A stretch of 64,000 bases of DNA from Rubrobacter indicoceani (GCF_003568865.1 NZ_CP031115.1:1674001-1738000); one strand, 5' to 3'. Numbered from the stretch's first letter, positions 6,253-15,013 are shown. The notes: generated from the sequence alone by a model not told the origin. Translations and numbers: made by a program.

Positions 6253-7827
6253 CTAGACAAGCTCGTCGGCCTGATCCGGAACATCGGCCGTCGGCTCGGC
6301 GCGAAGCTTGAAGCGCTGGATCTTCCCCGTGACCGTTTTGGGCAGCTCCTCCACGTACTCGACGAAGTGAGGAAACTGATACCGCTTGAGGTTGGTCTTG
6401 CACCAGTCCTGAAGCTCGGTCGTAAGCTCCGCCGACGGCTCCACCCCGTCTTTCAGGATCACGTGCGCCCGGATGCGCGTCAGTTCGTCCACCGCGACCC
6501 CCACCGCGGCGGCCTCGAGCACCTTCTCGTGCTCTCCCAGGGCAGCCTCGACCTCGACCGGGGAGACCCACAGCCCGCTTACCTTGATCATGTCATCCGC
6601 CCGCCCCTCGTACCAGTAGTAGCCGTCTTCGTCTTCGCGGTACCAGTCCCCCGCGAACATCCACTCCCCGCGCATCGTCGCTTTTGTTTTCTCGTGGCTG
6701 CGCCAGTAGAACGCCGCTGCGGAATCGCCCTTGACGTAGAGGTTTCCGGCCTCGTTCTTCGGGAGGGGCTGCTCGTTCTCGTCAAGGATCTTCGCCTCGT
6801 ACCCCGGCACGGGCCGACCGGAGGCCCCCGGCTTTACCTCCCCCGGATAATTGGAGATAAAGATGTGCAGCATCTCCGTCGAACCGATGCCGTCGAGTAT
6901 CTCCCACCCGAACATCTCCTTCCACCGCCGCCAGATGCCTGCGGGTAGCGCCTCGGCCGCCGAGACCCCGTTGCGCACCGAGGACAGATCGAAATCCACC
7001 GCGCCCTCGTGGTTCAGCATAGCGTTGTAGAGCGTCGGAACGGCGAAGAACAGCGTCGGTCGCGTCTCCTGAGCCGTCCGCAATATATCCCCCGGAAGCG
7101 GCCTCCCCGGGTACAGAACCGTTGACGCCCCCGCCCAGTACGGGAACGTTACGTTGTTCCCGAGCCCGTAAGCGTGAAAAAGCTTGGAGGCCGAGAAGGT
7201 CCGGTCCCGCTCCGTGATGTTCAGGATGTTCTTTGCGTAGGTCTCGCAGGTGTAGATAATGTCGTGCTGGAGATGAACCGCGCCCTTCGGCTTGCCCGTC
7301 GACCCGGACGAATAAAGCCAGAACGCCATGTCGTCCCGGTGCGTCCCGGCCGGAGACAGCTCTTTGTCCCCCGAGTCGAGCAGATCCCGCATCGAATGAG
7401 CCCCGTCTGCCTCACCGTTCGCGACTATGACCTCGACCCTTTCACCGTACCCGCCCAAAGCGGCCTTTACGGTCTCGTGGTGCACCGCGTCGCAGACAAC
7501 CGCTCGCGCCCGGCTGTTCTCGACAAAGAAGCGGTACTCGTCGGCGCGGAGCAGGGTGTTTACCGGTATCGGGACCGCCCCCGAGCGCATCGCCCCGAAA
7601 AACGCCACCGGAAACGCCGGGGTGTCGTTCAGAAAAAGAAGAACCCGGTCTTCCTGCCGAACGCCAAGCTCGGTGAGCGCGTTCCCGAAGCGGTTTATCC
7701 GCTCCGCAAGCTCGCCGTAGGTTACCCGCTCCCCACCGCAGTAGATGGCGACCTTGTCCGCGCGCCCGGCCTCCAGGTTGTGATCTACAAGAACGCTTGC
7801 GTTGTACCTCTCCGGAACCTCGATCAC
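6253..7827 (-). CDS. Benzoate-type aryl-CoA ligase
   Basis: 524-residue ANL-family acid-CoA ligase that activates an aromatic acid to its CoA thioester with ATP. The phosphate loop WLYSSGSTGKPKGAVH, the FFAVPTLYNAML segment and DGIGSTEMLHIF are characteristic of benzoate-CoA ligases (BCL family) rather than PaaK phenylacetate ligases. The adenylation-hinge GRADDMIKVSG and the C-terminal catalytic lysine in KTVTGKIQR are intact. The GTG at 7827 has AAAGGGGAAG just upstream; the longer frame to 8007 would overlap the aldehyde dehydrogenase. The exact acid (benzoate, substituted benzoate, heteroaromatic) cannot be told from the sequence. Confidence 0.87.
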   Translation of the reverse strand: MIEVPERYNASVLVDHNLEAGRADKVAIYCGGERVTYGELAERINRFGNALTELGVRQEDRVLLFLNDTPAFPVAFFGAMRSGAVPIPVNTLLRADEYRFFVENSRARAVVCDAVHHETVKAALGGYGERVEVIVANGEADGAHSMRDLLDSGDKELSPAGTHRDDMAFWLYSSGSTGKPKGAVHLQHDIIYTCETYAKNILNITERDRTFSASKLFHAYGLGNNVTFPYWAGASTVLYPGRPLPGDILRTAQETRPTLFFAVPTLYNAMLNHEGAVDFDLSSVRNGVSAAEALPAGIWRRWKEMFGWEILDGIGSTEMLHIFISNYPGEVKPGASGRPVPGYEAKILDENEQPLPKNEAGNLYVKGDSAAAFYWRSHEKTKATMRGEWMFAGDWYREDEDGYYWYEGRADDMIKVSGLWVSPVEVEAALGEHEKVLEAAAVGVAVDELTRIRAHVILKDGVEPSAELTTELQDWCKTNLKRYQFPHFVEYVEELPKTVTGKIQRFKLRAEPTADVPDQADELV

Positions 7828-7862
7828 GACTTCCCCTTTCCCCGAATCCCCGCCGGGTCGTC

Positions 7863-9305
7863 CTACCGCTGGTGCCGCTTTACAACTACAGCTTTTGTCT
7901 CGGTGTAGTAATCCAATGCTTCGATCCCGTGCTCCTTGCCGTAGCCGGACTCCTTCCAGCCGCCGAACGGGAGTTCGTCGTAGACGACCTGCGGCGAGTT
8001 TACCCACGTGTAGCCCGCCTCTATTCTCTCCGCCGCCTCCGAGGCCCGGTTCAGGTCAGCCGTCCACACCGAAGACCCGAGGCCGAAGGGCGTGCCGTTT
8101 GCCCGTTCGATGGCCTCGTCGAGGTCTCCGACGCGCCACACCGGGAGCGCCGGCCCGAAGACCTCTTCGGTGGCCACCTTCGAGCTGTGCGACGGCTCGA
8201 CAAGAAGGGTCGGCTCGTAGAAGTTGCCGTTCGCGAAACCCGGGCCATCCGGGCGTTTCGCGCCGTGCAGAACCTTTGCGCCGGAGTCCACCGCGCTCTG
8301 GACCTGCTCCTCGACCTCCTCGCGGCCGCCTGAGGTGTGAAGCGGGCCGATCATCGTCCCCTTCTCTATACCGGCCCCGAGCTTGAGCTTCCCGACCTTT
8401 TCGGAGAGCGTCTCGATAAACTCATCCGCCACCGCATCAAAGACAAAGACCCGCTTTATCGCCAGGCACGCCTGACCGCAGTTAAAGAACCGGCCGACGC
8501 TCGCCGCGCTCGCCGCTTTCTGGAGGTTTGCGTCGTCGCAGACGATCATGGGGTCTGAGCCGCCAAGCTCCATCGTCGTGCGTTTGAGGTTGACAGCGGC
8601 CTTCCCGACGAGCATCTTCCCGACCGGCGTGGAGCCGGTGAACGCGAGCTTTCTGACGAGCGGGTGCGCCGCCAGGGCCTCCCCGGCCTCCGAGCCGCGT
8701 CCGGTAACGACGTTGAAGACCCCGGCGGGGAGCCCGGCCCGGTGCATGATCTCGGCTATCCTCGTTGTAACGAGCGGGGTCGTCTCGGCGGGCTTTGCAA
8801 CGACGGTGTTCCCCGTTACGAGCGCCGGCCCGAGCTTGTTCGCCAGCAGGGTCGTTGGGAAGTTCCACGGGACTATCGCCCCGATAACCCCGAGCGGCCT
8901 TCTGACGACCATCCCGTACGTATCGGTGTCGAGGTCCGGGACGTAGCCGCCGCGGATGTTCTTCGCCATCCCGCCGTAGTGCCGCAGGGTTCTTACAAAG
9001 GCGTGGAGCTCCAGCTTCGCCTCCCGGAGCGGCTTGCCCTGCTCGCTCACGAGCACCGGGGCGAGCTCGCCCGTCTTCGCCTCCACCGCGGCGGCGGCTT
9101 CCAGCAGCATCTGGCCCCGCTTCGAGGCCGGTACCCTGCTCCACTTCAGGAACGCCTCCCGCGCCGCCCTGACGGCTTCGTCCACCTCGCCTGCGCCGCC
9201 GCGAGGCACTTCCGCAACCTCTTCGCCCGTCGCGGGGTCTTTTATGGTCAGCGAGTCAAGACCCTCGCCGTCTATTCGCTCGCCGCCGTAGAACATAAAA
9301 GCCAT
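7863..9305 (-). CDS. Aldehyde dehydrogenase (catabolic operon)
   Basis: 480-residue NAD(P)-dependent aldehyde dehydrogenase, full length. Seen: VPWNFPTTLL, the TGSTPVGKML nucleotide-binding turn, MELGGSDPM with the catalytic Glu, FFNCGQACLAIKR with the catalytic Cys, and the C-terminal PFGGWKESGYGKE motif. It is a close paralogue of the enzyme at 1-1165, and both belong to the same palindrome-marked regulon. It lies between livF (21 bp) and the CoA ligase (35 bp). Likely oxidises an aliphatic semialdehyde produced after ring cleavage, or an aromatic aldehyde feeding the ligase; context only. Confidence 0.92.
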   Translation of the reverse strand: MAFMFYGGERIDGEGLDSLTIKDPATGEEVAEVPRGGAGEVDEAVRAAREAFLKWSRVPASKRGQMLLEAAAAVEAKTGELAPVLVSEQGKPLREAKLELHAFVRTLRHYGGMAKNIRGGYVPDLDTDTYGMVVRRPLGVIGAIVPWNFPTTLLANKLGPALVTGNTVVAKPAETTPLVTTRIAEIMHRAGLPAGVFNVVTGRGSEAGEALAAHPLVRKLAFTGSTPVGKMLVGKAAVNLKRTTMELGGSDPMIVCDDANLQKAASAASVGRFFNCGQACLAIKRVFVFDAVADEFIETLSEKVGKLKLGAGIEKGTMIGPLHTSGGREEVEEQVQSAVDSGAKVLHGAKRPDGPGFANGNFYEPTLLVEPSHSSKVATEEVFGPALPVWRVGDLDEAIERANGTPFGLGSSVWTADLNRASEAAERIEAGYTWVNSPQVVYDELPFGGWKESGYGKEHGIEALDYYTETKAVVVKRHQR

Positions 9306-9326
9306 CTCTGGTTTCTCCCTTGTCCG

Positions 9327-10025
9327 TCAGACCCCGAGGAGCCTGTGCTGGGTTTCCCTGTCTCCGGAGAGTTCTTCCGCGCCTGCCTCGTGGACTATGC
9401 GCCCCTTGTTCATGATGTAGACCCTGTCCGCGACCGAGAGCGCGAGGTTCAGGTTCTGCTCTACAAGAAGGATCGAAAGCTCTCTGCGCCTGATGTCCCG
9501 CAGTACCTCCCCGACCTGCTCCACCACCAGCGGCGCGAGCCCCTCCGAGGGTTCGTCGAGCAGCAGGAGTTCCGGCTCTCCGCAGAGCGCCCGCGCCATC
9601 GAGAGCATCTGCTGCTCCCCGCCGGAGAGCTGTCCGCCGCTGTTCTTTTTTCTCTCGGCGAGGCGCGGGAACAACTCGTAGACGGCCTCCCTGCTCCACT
9701 CGGGGTCGCCGCTTCTGCGCTTCGGGGGGAGATCCAGCTGCTCCTCGACGCTCAGGTTCGGGTAGACGCCGCGCCCCTGCGGTACAAGCCCCATCCCGAG
9801 CCGCGCCCGCTTGTGCGACGGGTGCTTTGTTACCTCGGAGCCCTTGAAGGTAACCGTTCCGCCGCTTGCGGGCAGGATACCCATAACGGTGCGGACGGTC
9901 GTTGTCTTGCCGACGCCGTTTCGGCCGAGAAGCGCCACGACCTCGCCCCTGTCCACCCGGAGGTCCACGCCCTGAAGGATGTGGCTGCTCCCGTAGTGGG
10001 CGTTTACGCCGCTAAGAACGAGCAT
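9327..10025 (-). CDS. livF: ABC transporter ATP-binding protein LivF
   Basis: 232-residue ATPase of a branched-chain-amino-acid-type (HAAT) importer. Walker A GRNGVGKTTT, the LSGGEQQ signature, Walker B LLLDEPSEGLAP and the switch His region (VEQN) are complete, and the protein has the short LivF form. It pairs with LivG. It overlaps livG by 14 bp. In this operon the importer probably carries an aromatic or cyclic carboxylate rather than an amino acid, because it is followed by a CoA ligase and ring-degradation genes. Confidence 0.93.
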   Translation of the reverse strand: MLVLSGVNAHYGSSHILQGVDLRVDRGEVVALLGRNGVGKTTTVRTVMGILPASGGTVTFKGSEVTKHPSHKRARLGMGLVPQGRGVYPNLSVEEQLDLPPKRRSGDPEWSREAVYELFPRLAERKKNSGGQLSGGEQQMLSMARALCGEPELLLLDEPSEGLAPLVVEQVGEVLRDIRRRELSILLVEQNLNLALSVADRVYIMNKGRIVHEAGAEELSGDRETQHRLLGV

Positions 10026-10812
10026 CCGGCTTCCCCGGGTCGTCGTGCACGACCTCCAGCTCCGTCTTGCCCGAGTGGGTCCCGAGGTAGGCGGCGAGCA
10101 CCCTCTCGTCCCTGCGGACCGTCTCGATGTCGCCGTCGGCGATCAGGCTCCCGAAGTTCAGGACGATGACGCGCCGCGCAAGGGCGGCGACCACGTCCAT
10201 GTCGTGTTCGACGATCAGGACGGTCATCTCCTTCGGCAGACCTTTCAGCATCTCGACCATCTCGCCGGTCTCGCTCACCGACATCCCCGCCGTCGGCTCG
10301 TCGAGCAGCAGCACCTCCGGCCCGCTTGCAAGAGCGATGCCGAGCTCAAGCTGACGCTGCTCGCCGTAGGAGAGCTCCGAGGCCCGGTCGTCGGCCCGGC
10401 CCGTCAGCCGGACGCGCTCCAGTACCTCCCTTGCACCGTCTTCGAGTTCGCGGTACCTCAGAACCGACCGGAGCATCTGAAAGCGCACCCCGAGCCGGGC
10501 CTGCGTCGCGAGCCGGACGTTCTCGTAGACGGTGCTCTCAAGAAAAAGCGAGTTGCGCTGAAAGGTGCGCCCGAGTCCGGCCCCGACCCGTTTCTCCGGG
10601 GAGAGCCTCGTGACGTCGGTCTCCCGGAGGTTCACCGTGCCGGAGTCGGGGACTGTCTGGCCGCTTATAAGGTTGAAGAGCGTTGTCTTGCCCGCGCCGT
10701 TCGGGCCGACGAGCGCGACCCGTTCGCCTCGCTCGACGCCGAAGCTCACGTCCCCGGTCGCAACGAGCGCACCGAAGCTCTTCGTTACGCGGTCAAGCAC
10801 CAGAGCGGGCAT
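10012..10812 (-). CDS. livG: ABC transporter ATP-binding protein LivG
   Basis: 266-residue ATPase, the longer partner of LivF. It shows Walker A GPNGAGKTT, the LSYGEQRQ signature and Walker B LLLDEPTAGMS, plus the VEHDMDVV switch region typical of LivG. The ATG at 10812 is chosen because GGAGG lies five bases upstream; the frame extends further to 10872 but without a better signal. The start overlaps the end of livM by 20 bp. Cytoplasmic, attached to LivHM. Confidence 0.92.
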   Translation of the reverse strand: MPALVLDRVTKSFGALVATGDVSFGVERGERVALVGPNGAGKTTLFNLISGQTVPDSGTVNLRETDVTRLSPEKRVGAGLGRTFQRNSLFLESTVYENVRLATQARLGVRFQMLRSVLRYRELEDGAREVLERVRLTGRADDRASELSYGEQRQLELGIALASGPEVLLLDEPTAGMSVSETGEMVEMLKGLPKEMTVLIVEHDMDVVAALARRVIVLNFGSLIADGDIETVRRDERVLAAYLGTHSGKTELEVVHDDPGKPDARS

Positions 10813-11803
10813 TGATCCTCCTTCCGATCCCCCGGAATACAGAGACGACGCCCCCCCGGATAAAAAAGACAAAGATTATAAAGACCGCGCCCGTGATCAT
10901 GGTCGAACGCTCGGTGTAGACCCCGAGCCCCGTGTCCAGAAACCACACCAGGGCGGCCCCGAGCATCGGCCCGACAAGCGTCCCGCTCCCCCCGACTATG
11001 ACCATGATGAGGCCCGTAGCGGACCAGGTCCAGTTCAGATCCCCCGGCGCCACAAGCCCGGTGTGATACGACCACAGCGCCCCCGCACCGCCCGCTATCG
11101 CCCCCGAGATCACAAACGAGACAAGCTTGTAGGACCTCACGTCATAGCCGATGGCCCGCATCCGGGCCTCGTTTGTCCCGATGCCGATAAGCGCCTGCCC
11201 GAACGGGCTGCCGATAACCGCCCGCAGAAAAAAGTACGCCCCGAGCGCGAGCGCGAGCACGAAGTAGTAGAACGGCAGGCGGTCAAGCTCGAAGAGGCCG
11301 AAGAAGTCCGGGTACGGGATGCCCGTAAGGCCGTCCGAGCCGCCCGTAAGCCCCTGCCACTGCACCGAGACAACGTAGACAAGCTGGGAGAGGGCGAGCG
11401 TGATCATCAAAAAATAAATCCCCGTGTTTCGCAGCGAAAGCAGCCCGATCACCACGGCGAGCAACGCCGCGAAAACGATCGCCGCCGCGAGCGTAACCAG
11501 GACGTTCGCTATTTCGAGGCGCGTGGCGACCAGCCCGGCGGCGTACGCCCCCCCGCCAAAGAAAGCGGCGTGCCCCAGGGAGATCAGACGCGGATACCCA
11601 AGCAGGAACCCGAGGCTCAGGGCGAATATCGCGTAGATCAGGATCTCCGTGAAGACCCCGGTGTAGTACTCGCCGCCAACAAACGGCAACGCCGCAAGGA
11701 TCACCCCCGCCGCCCCGACGGCGACGGCGAAACCCCGGCTCATGCCCCGCCTCGTCGGGCTCTCCGTAGCTTCCGGCTCGCGGGTCTTCGGCGGAGCGGC
11801 CAT
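10793..11803 (-). CDS. livM: ABC transporter permease LivM
   Basis: 336-residue membrane permease with about nine hydrophobic segments. LSLGFLLGYPRLISLGHAAFF is the typical LivM N-terminal signature, and the EAA-like cytoplasmic loop GIGTNEARMRAIGYDV is present. A basic/hydrophilic N-terminal tail of about 25 residues precedes the first membrane segment. The start codon shares one base with the livH stop. Works with LivH as the translocation channel. Confidence 0.92.
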   Translation of the reverse strand: MAAPPKTREPEATESPTRRGMSRGFAVAVGAAGVILAALPFVGGEYYTGVFTEILIYAIFALSLGFLLGYPRLISLGHAAFFGGGAYAAGLVATRLEIANVLVTLAAAIVFAALLAVVIGLLSLRNTGIYFLMITLALSQLVYVVSVQWQGLTGGSDGLTGIPYPDFFGLFELDRLPFYYFVLALALGAYFFLRAVIGSPFGQALIGIGTNEARMRAIGYDVRSYKLVSFVISGAIAGGAGALWSYHTGLVAPGDLNWTWSATGLIMVIVGGSGTLVGPMLGAALVWFLDTGLGVYTERSTMITGAVFIIFVFFIRGGVVSVFRGIGRRINARSGA

Positions 11804-12666
11804 CAGGCGTACCTCCTCTGGAAAAGTCCTTCGGGGCGGACGATAAGCACGAGGGCCATGATGACGTATAGCAGAAACGCCGCCGACGAAGGAAAGTAAG
11901 CCTGCCCGAAGGTCTGCGTCAGCCCGACGAGCAGGCTCACCCAGAACACCCCGGTCAGGCTGCCGAGCCCGCCGATAACGACGATGATGAGCGCGAGTAT
12001 GAGAACCTGGAAATCAAGGCCCGGATAGACCCCGAGTATCGGCGCGCCCACAAACCCCGCAAACCCGGCAAGCGTCACCCCGAAAACAAAGACCCCCGCA
12101 AAAACAAGCGGGATGTTGAAACCGAGGGCCGAGGTCATCTCCCGGTTCGAGACCCCGGCGCGGATGATCGCCCCGACGCGCGTCCGCTCCAGCAGGTAGT
12201 AGAGCGAGGCCGCCAGCGTCAGCCCGACAACGATAACGAAGAGCCTGTAGGACGGGATGATCGCCCCGAAGAGGTTGACGGAGCTGCCGAACAACTCCGG
12301 CGCCGGAAGGGACCGGGGGCTCGTGCCCCAGATCCACTCCGCAGCGTCCTCCAGGATCAGCGCAAGGCCGAAGGTCAGGAGGATCTGGTCGAGATGCCCC
12401 CGGTCGTACAGCGGTCGGAGCAGCCCGACCTCGGAGACGACCCCGATCACCCCCACCACGACGGTCGCCCCGATAAGCGCGACCCACCAGTTCCCCGTGA
12501 GCCCGAGAACCCCGATCCCGACAAAACCCCCGAGCATGAAGAACGACCCGTGCGCCAGGTTTATTACGTCCATCATCCCGAAGATAAGCGACAGCCCCGC
12601 AGCCAGCAGAAAGAGCAGCAGGCTGTAGGCGATTCCGTTCAGCAGGTTGGTGAGGAGCGCCTCCAA
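11803..12666 (-). CDS. livH: ABC transporter permease LivH
   Basis: 287-residue permease with about eight hydrophobic segments. NGIAYSLLLFLLAAGLSLIF, MMDVINLAHGSFFMLG and RAGVSNREMTSALGFN are the hallmark LivH segments. It begins 12 bp after livK and is followed without gap by livM. The pair forms the membrane channel of the importer. Confidence 0.93.
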   Translation of the reverse strand: MEALLTNLLNGIAYSLLLFLLAAGLSLIFGMMDVINLAHGSFFMLGGFVGIGVLGLTGNWWVALIGATVVVGVIGVVSEVGLLRPLYDRGHLDQILLTFGLALILEDAAEWIWGTSPRSLPAPELFGSSVNLFGAIIPSYRLFVIVVGLTLAASLYYLLERTRVGAIIRAGVSNREMTSALGFNIPLVFAGVFVFGVTLAGFAGFVGAPILGVYPGLDFQVLILALIIVVIGGLGSLTGVFWVSLLVGLTQTFGQAYFPSSAAFLLYVIMALVLIVRPEGLFQRRYA

Positions 12667-12678
12667 GACTACCTCTCT

Positions 12679-13896
12679 CTACTCGCCGGGGTCCCGAACA
12701 TCCTCGATGGTGTCTACTATGACGCTGTCGATGCCCCCGTCAACCTCCTGCACCTCGCGAATGTAGATGTTCTGCACGGGGTTGTGGTTTTCGTCCAGCT
12801 CCATCGGCCCGCGAGGGCTCTCGAACTCGACTTCCTCCATCGCGCTTATCAACGCCTCCGGCTCCGTATCGCCCTCGTTTGCCTTGAGCGCCTCCCCGAT
12901 AAGCCACGCCGTATCCCAGCCCTGCACCGCATAGACGCTCGCCTCTTCGCTGTACGCCTCCTGATAGGAACTGCGGAACTCTTCGTTCGTCGGGCTTTCG
13001 GCGTCCGCTGAATAGTGAAGCGCCGTGACGACCCCGAGCGCGTCCTCGCCCTGAGCTTCCAGAGCCTCGCCGTCCACGATGTAGCCCGGCCCGTAGAGCG
13101 GCTTGTCTATGTCGAACTGCCGGTACTGCTGCACGAACCCGACCGCGTCCGAACCGGCGTAGAAGCTCCACTCGCCGTCGGCCTCGGCTCCCCGGATGCG
13201 CGTCAGAAACGAACTGTAGTCGCTTGTCGCAAGCGGCGGGTAGACCTCCTCGACGACCTCACCCCCGGCCTCCGTGTACCCTTCCTTGAACCCCTCGGCC
13301 ATCTCCGTCCCCGCCGCGTAGTCCGCCGCCGATACGACTATGCTCTTCACACCCTCGTCCACAAGGTACTCACCCATCGGGTTGCTCACCTGCCAGCTGC
13401 TCGCCGAAACCCGAAAAACGTTCTCCGCCCCCCGCCGCGTCGCGTCGTTCCCGGTCGAGTTCGAGATCACAAACGGCGTCTGGTCCCTGGCGGTCAGGTC
13501 TATTATCCCGTACGCTACCGGGGTTGCAACCGTCCCGGCGAGCACGTCTACCTGCTCGCTCTCGATCAGCCTCCTGGCCGCCTGAACCCCGACCTGCGGG
13601 TCGGCTTCGTCATCCTCGAAGACAAGCTCCACGTCCCGCCCGGCAAGCTGCCGGTTCTCCTCGAAGTAAAGCTCCATGCCGTTTGTAATGTCCTCGCCCA
13701 GCCCGGCGTATACCCCCGACTGCGGCAGCACCACCCCGACCTTTATCGGCTCATCCGAACCACCCGAACCGCCGCCGGAAGCCCCCTCGGAACCGCCGCA
13801 GCCCGCCGCCAGACCCGCCGCTGCTACAAACAGCCCGATCCCGGCGAACTTCCTTAGAGCACCCCCCGAAGTACCCCGCATACCCCTCTTCTCCAT
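12679..13896 (-). CDS. livK: Substrate-binding lipoprotein of Liv-type importer
   Basis: 405-residue periplasmic-binding-protein-like lipoprotein (peripla_BP_6 family). A signal peptide ends in a lipobox AAGLAAGC with the lipidated Cys at residue 33, followed by a Gly/Ser-rich linker. The mature part begins IKVGVVLPQSGVYAGLG, the family opening, and has two alpha/beta lobes. Related proteins bind benzoate-type acids as well as amino acids. It leads the nine-gene operon; a sigma70-like promoter at 13989-14017 abuts a palindromic operator. Confidence 0.9.
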   Translation of the reverse strand: MEKRGMRGTSGGALRKFAGIGLFVAAAGLAAGCGGSEGASGGGSGGSDEPIKVGVVLPQSGVYAGLGEDITNGMELYFEENRQLAGRDVELVFEDDEADPQVGVQAARRLIESEQVDVLAGTVATPVAYGIIDLTARDQTPFVISNSTGNDATRRGAENVFRVSASSWQVSNPMGEYLVDEGVKSIVVSAADYAAGTEMAEGFKEGYTEAGGEVVEEVYPPLATSDYSSFLTRIRGAEADGEWSFYAGSDAVGFVQQYRQFDIDKPLYGPGYIVDGEALEAQGEDALGVVTALHYSADAESPTNEEFRSSYQEAYSEEASVYAVQGWDTAWLIGEALKANEGDTEPEALISAMEEVEFESPRGPMELDENHNPVQNIYIREVQEVDGGIDSVIVDTIEDVRDPGE

Positions 13897-13988
13897 CTTT
13901 GCTCCCCTTCCCGAAAAGAACAGACTTTTCCCAGTCGCACGGTTGTCCCGATTTCCTCACGACAACCCCGCGTAAATCCCTGCCGGGC

Positions 13989-14017
13989 AATCTAGCGGAT
14001 GATGGAAGAAAAATCAA
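13989..14017 (-). promoter_or_regulatory. livK operon promoter
   Basis: On the minus strand TTGATT (14012-14017) and TAGATT (13989-13994) are separated by exactly 17 bp, about 93 bp before the livK start. The -35 box overlaps the end of the palindrome at 14017-14030, so repressor binding would mask it. Confidence 0.6.
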
Positions 14018-14030
14018 CTGTCCGGTCAGT
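14017..14030. promoter_or_regulatory. TetR-type operator copy 3
   Basis: ACTGTCCGGTCAGT, the exact reverse complement of the 14-mer at the paaA promoter. It lies in the divergent gap between livK (minus) and the enoyl-CoA hydratase gene (plus), where one site could control both. Confidence 0.75.
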
Positions 14031-14060
14031 CATATATCTTCGGAGCCTTCGCCGGGGATA

Positions 14061-14079
14061 CGACCGGTCGGTTTATACT
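14061..14079 (+). promoter_or_regulatory. Second palindrome and -10 box before enoyl-CoA hydratase gene
   Basis: CGACCGGTCG (14061-14070) is a perfect 10-bp palindrome sharing the GACCGGTC core of the operators. It is followed after three bases by TATACT (14074-14079), a good -10 candidate for the hydratase gene starting at 14131. No recognisable -35 lies 16-18 bp upstream. Confidence 0.45.
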
Positions 14080-14130
14080 GGCGGCGTCAGGGGGTTTGGC
14101 AGGGAGTTTTCTACGGGGAGGGACGAAGAA

Positions 14131-14943
14131 ATGTCCGAAGGCATCGTTGAGTTCGATCAGCTCGGGTTTTCGGTGGAGGGTTTCGTTGCGACGGTTACGC
14201 TGAACAGACCGGAGAAGCACAACGCCATCGGGGCGCGGATGGTGGAGGAATTTTCGGCGGCGCTGGACGCGGTCGAGGCTTCGGGGGCGCGGGCGGTGGT
14301 TCTGACCGGAGCCGGAGACCGGGCGTTCTGCTCCGGCGTGGACCTCAAGGAGCGCCGGGCGATGTCGGCGGATGAGAAGTGGGCGCACAACCGGGCGATA
14401 AACGCCTTTGCAAACCGGCTGGCGAGGTCGCAGGTTCCGACCATCGCGGCGATAAACGGTCTCGCGCTCGGCGGCGGCTTTGAGTTGACGCTCGCGTGCG
14501 ACTTCCGCCTCGCCGCCGAGCACGCCGCCTTTGCGCTGCCGGAGGTCGGGCTGGGCATAATCCCCGGCGCGGGTGGAACGCAGCGTCTGCCGCGCCTCAT
14601 CGGGCCGTCGCGGGCAAAGGAGGTGATCCTCACGGCCAGAAGGATAGACGCGCCTACGGCCCTTGCGTGGGGAATCCTGAACGGCGTGTTCCCGGCGGCC
14701 GAACTCCCGGGGGCCGCGAACGCGCTCGCGGAGGAGGTCGCGAAGAACAGCCCGCTCTCGGTGGCGCACGCAAAAGCTGCGGTTGACGTTGCGGTGGAGA
14801 CAAGCTTCGAACAGGGCTTCCGGTTCGAGACGGCGGCAATCCGGGCGACCCTCGCCTCGCCGGACTACGAGGAGGGGCTCGCGGCGTTCGCCGGGAAACG
14901 CACGCCGGAGTTCCCGCCGCTCACGGCGCAGGACGTTACCTGA
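14131..14943 (+). CDS. Enoyl-CoA hydratase/isomerase (crotonase family)
   Basis: 270-residue crotonase. Both catalytic glutamates of true hydratases are present, in LALGGGFELTLACDF and in LPEVGLGIIPGAGGTQRL, and the oxyanion-hole segment CSGVDLKER is intact. The ATG at 14131 follows a GGGGAGGGA stretch and fits the family N-terminus; the upstream in-frame start at 13999 would run through the operator. It is divergent from the liv operon across a gap with two palindromes. It likely hydrates an unsaturated or ring-opened CoA intermediate of the same pathway (a PaaF, PaaG or BoxC-like step); the exact step is not resolved. Confidence 0.9.
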   Translation: MSEGIVEFDQLGFSVEGFVATVTLNRPEKHNAIGARMVEEFSAALDAVEASGARAVVLTGAGDRAFCSGVDLKERRAMSADEKWAHNRAINAFANRLARSQVPTIAAINGLALGGGFELTLACDFRLAAEHAAFALPEVGLGIIPGAGGTQRLPRLIGPSRAKEVILTARRIDAPTALAWGILNGVFPAAELPGAANALAEEVAKNSPLSVAHAKAAVDVAVETSFEQGFRFETAAIRATLASPDYEEGLAAFAGKRTPEFPPLTAQDVT

Positions 14944-15013
14944 AGCCCGGTTGGAGCGGTCCTCTTTCCGGACAGGAATAGCAGCCCGCTCTGGGCTATC
15001 CTTCGGGCTGGTT

